From Fen-1118 sp964491625 (GTDB taxonomy: Bacteria; Myxococcota_A; Polyangia; Fen-1088): a DNA stretch of 8,598 nt. This document shows, piece by piece, positions 1 through 4,867 of this stretch; within the stretch, counting starts at the first letter, position 1; each line of letters starts with the position of its first letter. The notes under the pieces were generated by a model. That model did no database searches. It saw only the letters and a program-made list of their open reading frames with translations, and was not told the DNA's origin. Made by a program: the position numbers and the translations under genes. The stretch lies in the NCBI GenBank assembly GCA_964491625.1, contig CAZBIU010000298.1, forward strand, positions 1 through 8,598, written 5' to 3'.

Positions 1-1
1 T

Positions 2-217
2 CTGACCGTGAACTACGCCGTGGCGGCGCTGATTCGCGAGGGCAAGACCCACCAATTGACCACCCAGATCCAAACCGGTCGTGACGATGGGATGATCACC
101 TTCGAATCGTCGCTGTTCGATCTGCTGCGGGCCGGGCGAGTTTCGCGAGACACTGCGCTGGCTGCGGCCCGTGACTCGGTCGAGCTGCAGAGGCGGATAC
201 GAGAGATCCGGAATTAG
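2..217 (+). CDS. pilT: Type IV pilus retraction ATPase (PilT/PilU family), C-terminal end only
   Basis: Only the last 71 codons are present; the gene begins upstream of the window. The family powers pilus retraction (twitching motility) as a cytoplasmic hexameric secretion ATPase at the base of the type IV pilus. The visible part holds the C-terminal helices. The stretch ALIREGKTHQL matches the conserved AIRNLIREGKTHQ region of PilT, here in the variant form AVAALIRE. It is followed by an IQTG.DDGMITF segment and a helical tail (SLFDLLRAGRVS...ALAAARDS.EL) that reads somewhat closer to PilU. Walker motifs would lie upstream and cannot be checked, so PilT versus PilU is undecided. It ends in TAG with no clear terminator hairpin behind it. 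The next gene is 96 bp downstream and looks functionally unrelated. Confidence 0.85.
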   Translation: MTVNYAVAALIREGKTHQLTTQIQTGRDDGMITFESSLFDLLRAGRVSRDTALAAARDSVELQRRIREIRN

Positions 218-279
218 AGGGCGCAGAGGGCGGACGAAGGGCGTGGAGACGGAGGCGCGGAGGATAGTTGTCGCACAGG

Positions 280-288
280 TGAGATAAT
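280..288 (+). promoter_or_regulatory. Candidate extended -10 promoter for the GH45-like lipoprotein gene
   Basis: TGAGATAAT fits the extended -10 pattern TGn-TATAAT with five of six hexamer matches, and it is an AT-rich island in otherwise GC-rich DNA. It ends 25 bp before the start codon at 314, which would give a leader of roughly 20 nt. No good -35 hexamer lies 16-18 bp upstream (the region is purine-rich, GAGGAT-like), which is tolerable for an extended -10 promoter. The rest of 218-313 is a purine-rich, GGCG/GAGG-rich stretch with no recognisable gene or hairpin terminator. Confidence 0.4.
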
Positions 289-313
289 GTAGAGCTTCTC
301 AGTCGGGGAAAGA

Positions 314-1951
314 ATGTCGTACGCTATCCCCATGCTTGGAGTACGCAGTGCCCGTCCGCTCACTTCGATCACATTTCCCACCCGTCGCGCCGCACACAGC
401 ACGATCCATTCTGTTCTTGCCGTCGCGGCGCTGGTGGGCGCCTGCGCCGGACCTTCTGGCGACAGTCGATCGCAGGGCGGCGGCAGCGGCGGTTCGGGCG
501 GGCAAAATGCGAGCGGCGGCAGCAAGAGCGGCGGCAATGGTGGCGGTGGAACCAGCAGCGGAGGGAACAACGCGGGCGGAAGCGACGACAGCGGCGGGGC
601 CGGTGGCAGCGGTGGCACCGGCGGTGGCGGGAGCCATGCCAGCGGCGGGAACTTTGGCAGCGGAGGCGACGGAAGTGGAGGCAACTTCGTTTCGGGCGGC
701 GCCGGCAGCTCGGGCAAGGGCGGAAGCGCCGGCGGGAATGCCGGAGGCCACACCGGCGGCGTTTCGGGGGCTGGCGGCGCGATCAACCAGAATGGCGGCG
801 CCGGCGGCTCGGGCGGTGGCGCTTCGGGCGGATCCTCCGGTGGCGGAGGTTCGTCGCTGACGGATGCGGCCGTCGATGTGCCCGTGGATACCGCCCCGTC
901 GATCACCTATGCCCTGCCGCCGCCCAACCAGGGAATGAATCAATTCAATATTCCGGGCTGCCAGCAAGGCGTTGCCACCTCACCCGGCGGTGGCAACTGT
1001 ACGCCAGGCCAAAACGCGTGCGAGGGCACGAAACAAGGCGCCCAAGTGAATTTCCTCTGTACGCGCTTCATGCTCTTCTCCGACGAGATGACCCAGGCGG
1101 CGAGCGACGATGGTCTGTCAGGATTCAATTACGGTGTGGTGGGGCACGACATGGACACGGGCGGCATCGACGGCAATTACAACAATGCCTGCTGTCAGTG
1201 CTATCAGTTGGTCTACAGTCTGCCCGAGACCATCGCGCAGCAGAATTCCAATGGCCCGTCGGCGATCCCAATACCTCCGCCGCTGGTCGTCCAGGCTTTC
1301 AACACCGCCGCAGGTGGCCCCAAGAACTTCGACGTGTTCATGGGCGCCGGCGGTTTCGGCGCATTCAATGCCTGTGACCCGAGCGCTTCCATGAAGAGCC
1401 AATCGGGAAAATACCTTTACACACAGTTTCCCAGCGAGGGCGAACCGGGCTCGGGTGGGGTCAACGCCGCCACACAAATTCCCGTCTGCCAGGTCAAGAA
1501 TGCGGTCACCACCGCCAGTCTTTCAGCGCAGGCCTGCCAGGACGCCGTTGCCACCTCGTGCAGCAAATTCGCGTCCAGCTCGACCCACATGACCGAGCAA
1601 TCGATTGCGTCGTGCAAACAGTCGAACGACCCCAACAGCTACTATCACATGAATTGGAAGGTCTACGCGAAGCGGGTTCAGTGTCCGACCCACCTTATGG
1701 AAGTGACTGGGTGCAAGCTGCAGACACAGTCAGGCGTCGATGCGGTAAACGCGGCGGTCAAGACCCCCGATCAAGCTGCCGCCGACGCCTCCTTCAAGTC
1801 CGGATACACAGTCACCACCATGCAGGACTGCTGCATGCCCACCTGCGCCTGGCAAAACAATGTGTCAGGGCAGAACATCCCGGTGACCGGCAAATACAAT
1901 TCCTTCTACGCCTGCAACCAGGACGCCGTACCGATGACCGAGAGCCAGTAG
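314..1951 (+). CDS. Predicted surface lipoprotein with a GH45-like (endoglucanase) domain in circularly permuted order
   Basis: 545 residues. The start at 314 has GGGGA (305-309) four bases upstream; an in-frame ATG at 332 is a possible alternative. A basic N-terminus and hydrophobic stretch end in lipobox LVGAC (Cys44), so lipidation is likely. Residues about 54-181 are a Gly/Ser/Asn linker, followed by an acidic DAAVDVPVDT spacer. The domain at about 210-545 has 18 cysteines. Motifs in order: GC/CEG...VNFLC (229-249), ACCQCYQLVY (292-301), VVQAFNT...NFDVFMGAGGFGAFNAC (325-354), NWKVYAKRVQCP...VTGC (447-467), then TTMQDCCMPTCAW (501-513) and YNSFYACNQD (528-537). Each resembles a GH45 cellulase segment, but the DCCxPxC segment opens canonical GH45 domains and here comes last. 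D505 and D340 match the catalytic base and acid positions. The Trp usually preceding the first Asp is Gln, and the assisting Asp of the TNTGGD loop is not evident. GH45 enzymes cleave beta-1,4-glucans by inversion on a double-psi beta-barrel. Activity is inferred; a non-catalytic, expansin-like role is possible. Confidence 0.75.
   Translation: MSYAIPMLGVRSARPLTSITFPTRRAAHSTIHSVLAVAALVGACAGPSGDSRSQGGGSGGSGGQNASGGSKSGGNGGGGTSSGGNNAGGSDDSGGAGGSGGTGGGGSHASGGNFGSGGDGSGGNFVSGGAGSSGKGGSAGGNAGGHTGGVSGAGGAINQNGGAGGSGGGASGGSSGGGGSSLTDAAVDVPVDTAPSITYALPPPNQGMNQFNIPGCQQGVATSPGGGNCTPGQNACEGTKQGAQVNFLCTRFMLFSDEMTQAASDDGLSGFNYGVVGHDMDTGGIDGNYNNACCQCYQLVYSLPETIAQQNSNGPSAIPIPPPLVVQAFNTAAGGPKNFDVFMGAGGFGAFNACDPSASMKSQSGKYLYTQFPSEGEPGSGGVNAATQIPVCQVKNAVTTASLSAQACQDAVATSCSKFASSSTHMTEQSIASCKQSNDPNSYYHMNWKVYAKRVQCPTHLMEVTGCKLQTQSGVDAVNAAVKTPDQAAADASFKSGYTVTTMQDCCMPTCAWQNNVSGQNIPVTGKYNSFYACNQDAVPMTESQ
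473..856 (+). repeat. Low-complexity Gly/Ser-rich linker region (GGC/AGC codon tract)
   Basis: This encodes residues 54-181 of the lipoprotein as irregular GGSGG, SGGN and GAGG units without a fixed period. At the DNA level it is a strongly G-rich coding strand made of ggcggc/agcggcgg-type words. The function is inferred to be a flexible spacer holding the enzyme domain away from the outer membrane. The bias opens long false reading frames on both strands here, including a Pro-rich one on the minus strand. Such tracts are prone to length change by slippage. Confidence 0.8.
1808..1921 (+). other. Relocated 'N-terminal' GH45 segment at the C-terminus of the lipoprotein
   Basis: Codons 499-536 hold TVTTMQDCCMPTCAW, then a PV...YNSFYAC stretch. 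In ordinary GH45 proteins the equivalent TTRYWDCCKPSCAW...PV..C segment is the first part of the mature domain and carries the catalytic base Asp. Here it follows the segment resembling the usual domain end (NWKVYAKRVQCP...VTGC). No second DCCxPxC motif occurs near the start of the domain, so this is a relocation and not a duplication. The motifs are seen directly; the interpretation as a circular permutation is inferred. Confidence 0.65.
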
Positions 1952-1959
1952 GCCCAGCC

Positions 1960-4647
1960 TCACGCGTAGCGCCCGAGCCAGCGCCGGCTGTGGGGGTCGA
2001 GATTCTCCGGTGCAGGCACCAAGAACCGCATGCCGAAGGAGTCGGTGATCACGTGACGACCGTCGTCCAGGCGGCGGATGTGGTCCTCCTGATCGACGAT
2101 AAAGCTGCGCGGACCGCGGTCGGTCTCCACCTGCCATTCGGACCAAGTTGCTTCGTGCCTGACCCGGGCGATGTGTGTGACCAAGGGAAGGAACTCGCTC
2201 TCGGCCAGGGCGGCTAACAGCGCCTGCCGTGAATCGGCGCCGAGCGCCGCGAGGCCCTCGATGCAGGCCCGGTCGCGGTGGCGCTCGTCCACCAGACAAA
2301 CGAATCCGTCGGGCCGACTGAGCGGAAAACATCGCCGCGGAACGACGCGCATGCGCTCGCCGTCGGCGCCGCGTCCGGCCCACAGTCGGCCGTCGGCATC
2401 GCTCGCAAGCAGCAGCTCGGGCGTGGGAATGCGGGTGGTGCTGGCGATCTCTTCCTCGGGCGCTGGCTGGTCGATCTCGACGCTTGCTTGTGCCGTCGCC
2501 GACGCCTGTGCGCGATGCAGGCGCGCGTACTCGCCATCCTTGGCCAAAAGTTCGGCGTGGGTGCCGCGTTCGACCAGATGACCATCCTTGATCACGATGA
2601 GGAGGTCGGCCTTGCGCAAGGTGCTTAGACGGTGCGCAATGGCGATGGTGGTTCGGCCGGCCACCACGTTGTCGAGGGCGCGCTGGATCTCGCGCTCGGT
2701 CTGCGTGTCGACCGCCGACGTCGCCTCGTCGAGCACCAGGATGCGCGGATCGACCAGGATGGCGCGCGCGATGGCGATGCGCTGCCGTTCGCCGCCGGAC
2801 AGGGATTGCCCGCGCTCGCCGACCAGCGAATCGTAGCCCTCGGACAACCTGAGGATGAACTCGTGCGCGCGCGCCGCCCGTGCCGCCTCGATGATCTGGG
2901 CACCGGTGGCGTTGGGCTGACCATAACCCACGTTGTCGGCGATGGTGCCAAAGAACAAGAACGGCTCTTGCAGCACGATGCCGATGTGCTTGCGGTAGGC
3001 CTCGATGGACAGGCACCGAATGTCTTTGCCGTCGACCCGAACCGCGCCCGCCGAGACGTCGTAGAATCGGCACAGGAGGTTGGCCACCGTGCTCTTGCCC
3101 GACCCGGTGTGACCCACGATGCCGACCATCTGCCCGGGCGCGACGGTGAAGCTGACATCGTCGAGCACCAGCCGGCTGCCGTAGCGAAAGGAAATCCGAT
3201 CGAATTCGATCTCTCCCTGCATCTCGCCGATCGGCAGCGGCTCCTTCGGGTCGAGCACACTCGGAACCCGATCCAAGATTTCGAACAGGCGTTGCGCCCC
3301 GGCCGATGCTCGCTGGGTGGCGGTCAGCATGCGGCTCATGCTTTCGACCCGGGTATAAAAGCGGCTGATGTACGCGATGAAGGCGGTCAGCACGCCCACG
3401 GTGATCTGGTGATGAAGTACCTGCCGCGCGCCCACCGCCCACACCACCAGAAGTCCGACCTGATTAAGCAGCGCAACCAGCGGCCAAAAGAAAGTCCACA
3501 GTGCGTTGTTGCGGTTGTTGACCTCGACGATGCGCTGGTTGGCGTGGGCGAAGCGGTCGATCTCGCGCCGCTCTTGCGAGAAGGCCTTCACCACGCGGAT
3601 GCCAGGAATGGTATCGGCCAGGATGTTGGTCATCGCGGACCACACCCGCCCGCCGCGCAAAAAGCCGTGGGTCAGCTTGCCGCGGATGCGGATGATGAGC
3701 CACGCGATGGGCGGGAAGGAAACAATGGCCGCCACGGCCAGCAGCGGATCCAGGGTCACCAGCACCGCGCACGTGCCGACGATCATCAGCACGTCGGTGA
3801 TGAAATCGATCAGCGTGTCCGACAGGAACGAGCAAAGATGGTCGGTGTCCGAGCTGATGCGCGCGATGAGGTCGCCGGTGCGCTTGCCGCCAAAGTATTC
3901 GAGGCTCAGCTTCTGCAAGTGCGCAAAAGTGCGGTTGCGCAGATCAGCCGCGACCTTTTCCGTCACGAATGCCAGCAGCGCGCCTTGCGCCCACGCCAAG
4001 AGCCAGGCAACCAGCGCTGCCCCCCCGAGCCCGCCCAGGTAGACCAGAACCTTCGGCAGCGCGGCCTCGAAGGAGAGCTGCCCCGCCTGCCCCGGCACCA
4101 GCACCCGATCCACGAGCGGCATGGTCAGGTAGGGCGGAATCAGGCCGGCCGCCGTGCTGGCCAAGGTCAGGAACAGACCGACCAGCACCGCGCCTAGGTG
4201 CGGGCGTGCGAAACGCATCAGGCGAAAAAGCGGAAACTTGCCCGACACCGCGTGCTCGCCGCTGTCCTCGTCCGCCGGCCCGCGGGGCCGCGGCTGGGTC
4301 GCCGCATCCCCCCGCTGCGCCTCGAACGCGTCGATGAGCCGCATGGCGCCCTCGGTAACCGCCAGGGTGTGAAACCAACGCGCCCTGGTCTGGCCGCCCT
4401 CGCGCAGAACCAGCTCACCCAAGCCCGCATGCTCGCTCCGCTCGAGGGCGAGCCCACGGTCAAGCCGCGCTTCCGTCCAAGCCTCGCCTTGCCGCTGCCA
4501 ACAAACCCGCGCGCTGGTCAGCGCGACCGTGCCGTTGGCGTAGCGCAAGTTGGTGTCCAAGTCGGGTTGGAAGACCGCGCGCACGCTCTCATTCGGGGCC
4601 AGCGCGAGCCCCGGCAGCGTCGCTGGCGTCAGCATTGCAGCCTTCAT
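1960..4647 (-). CDS. ABC exporter (membrane domain + ATPase) fused to a C-terminal DUF1854 domain, cyanophycin-locus type
   Basis: 895 residues from the ATG at 4645-4647; a second ATG at residue 5 (4633-4635) has a better ribosome-binding site. Residues about 15-110 form an extra soluble domain with a pattern like bacterial PH-type domains (GTVALTSARVCW...FHTLAVTEGAMRLID). Residues about 137-440 are an exporter membrane domain with about six hydrophobic segments. Residues about 475-710 are the ATPase, with all motifs intact: Walker A GHTGSGKST (512-520), Q-loop Q560, signature LSGGE (616-620), Walker B ILVLDE (636-641, catalytic E641), D-loop SAVD and H672. After an acidic linker, about 745-893 matches DUF1854 (DGRLW...PLSRPDGFVCLVDE...FLPLVTHI...WQVETDRGPRSFIV...ITDSFGMRF). 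DUF1854 proteins and a dedicated ABC transporter accompany cphA genes elsewhere, to my knowledge usually as separate genes. It probably dimerises in the inner membrane. The substrate is unknown; cyanophycin-derived peptides or arginine are guesses. It is divergent from the cphA pair. Confidence 0.88.
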   Translation of the reverse strand: MKAAMLTPATLPGLALAPNESVRAVFQPDLDTNLRYANGTVALTSARVCWQRQGEAWTEARLDRGLALERSEHAGLGELVLREGGQTRARWFHTLAVTEGAMRLIDAFEAQRGDAATQPRPRGPADEDSGEHAVSGKFPLFRLMRFARPHLGAVLVGLFLTLASTAAGLIPPYLTMPLVDRVLVPGQAGQLSFEAALPKVLVYLGGLGGAALVAWLLAWAQGALLAFVTEKVAADLRNRTFAHLQKLSLEYFGGKRTGDLIARISSDTDHLCSFLSDTLIDFITDVLMIVGTCAVLVTLDPLLAVAAIVSFPPIAWLIIRIRGKLTHGFLRGGRVWSAMTNILADTIPGIRVVKAFSQERREIDRFAHANQRIVEVNNRNNALWTFFWPLVALLNQVGLLVVWAVGARQVLHHQITVGVLTAFIAYISRFYTRVESMSRMLTATQRASAGAQRLFEILDRVPSVLDPKEPLPIGEMQGEIEFDRISFRYGSRLVLDDVSFTVAPGQMVGIVGHTGSGKSTVANLLCRFYDVSAGAVRVDGKDIRCLSIEAYRKHIGIVLQEPFLFFGTIADNVGYGQPNATGAQIIEAARAARAHEFILRLSEGYDSLVGERGQSLSGGERQRIAIARAILVDPRILVLDEATSAVDTQTEREIQRALDNVVAGRTTIAIAHRLSTLRKADLLIVIKDGHLVERGTHAELLAKDGEYARLHRAQASATAQASVEIDQPAPEEEIASTTRIPTPELLLASDADGRLWAGRGADGERMRVVPRRCFPLSRPDGFVCLVDERHRDRACIEGLAALGADSRQALLAALAESEFLPLVTHIARVRHEATWSEWQVETDRGPRSFIVDQEDHIRRLDDGRHVITDSFGMRFLVPAPENLDPHSRRWLGRYA
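4641..4645 (-). promoter_or_regulatory. Ribosome-binding site candidate favouring the second ATG of the ABC-DUF1854 gene
   Basis: On the minus strand GAAGG lies five bases before the ATG at 4633-4635. The first ATG (4645-4647) has only a weak GGATTTCC in front of it. Translation may therefore start at residue 5 (end coordinate 4635), giving 891 residues. Neither start affects a conserved domain, and the choice cannot be settled from one sequence. Confidence 0.4.
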
Positions 4648-4867
4648 GGAAATCCGATCGGGCGCACTTTATCAGGCCGGCGGCACTGTGTCGCGCAGTG
4701 GATGACCGCCGCCGCGCTCACATCGCCGGCGCCGATCCGATCATCGCGACCGGCCTACCTTTCGCTCGGGTTGCTTGACCCCCCGGTGCGGAAAAACGCC
4801 CTGGCCAAACCAGAATGCGAAGCGCAGGATGGGCGACGCTGCCCGGCGAGGGCGGCCTAGTCAAGCT
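4648..4867. promoter_or_regulatory. Divergent intergenic control region between the ABC-DUF1854 gene and the cphA pair
   Basis: This 220-bp stretch without a gene must hold promoters for both directions. On the minus strand, GATAAA (4668-4673) is a weak -10 candidate without a convincing -35. On the plus strand, TTGACC (4775-4780) resembles a -35, but no TATAAT-like hexamer follows at 16-18 bp. Possible regulator sites are the inverted repeat at 4684-4700, the palindrome CCGATCGG (4654-4661), and the direct repeat ATCCGATC (4652-4659 and 4735-4742). No riboswitch-like or terminator hairpin is recognised. That it is regulatory follows from gene layout; the exact elements are uncertain. Confidence 0.5.
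4684..4700. repeat. Inverted repeat CACTG-N7-CAGTG, possible operator
   Basis: Perfect 5-bp arms with a 7-bp centre (tgtcgcg) in the divergent region, just upstream of the weak GATAAA -10 candidate for the minus-strand gene. The size and two-fold symmetry suit a dimeric regulator. In 220 bp of GC-rich DNA a repeat this short can arise by chance. Confidence 0.25.

Noticed and set aside
268..288. Standard -35/-10 pair TTGTCG ... GATAAT upstream of the lipoprotein gene
   Set aside because: The spacer is only 9 bp, far too short. An extended -10 without a -35 is the better reading.
214..906. Minus-strand open frame of 230 residues, extremely Pro-rich
   Set aside because: It is the antisense image of the Gly/Ser codon tract (GGC/AGC read backwards). 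It has no recognisable domain, and the plus-strand frame has a lipobox and GH45 motifs.
842..1010. A second DCCxPxC segment at the usual N-terminal place of the GH45 domain, which would make the C-terminal one a duplication
   Set aside because: Reading residues 182-235 shows no such motif, so the C-terminal segment is the only copy.
1976..1992. AGCC...GGCT short stem near the convergent stops as a terminator
   Set aside because: It has only 4-bp arms, no T-run, and lies inside the coding sequence of the ABC gene.
1865..3442. Minus-strand open frame of 525 residues overlapping the ABC gene
   Set aside because: It is Arg/Pro/His-rich out-of-frame translation of a GC-rich gene. The other minus frame carries all the ABC motifs.
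2632..4197. Plus-strand open frame of 521 residues
   Set aside because: It lies antisense to the ABC transporter, has no family-like motif, and is typical of high-GC antisense frames.
4775..4867. Upstream in-frame extension of CphA copy 1 from a TTG codon
   Set aside because: The added 31 residues are basic and not family-like. The CphA-typical N-terminus begins at the ATG at 4868.
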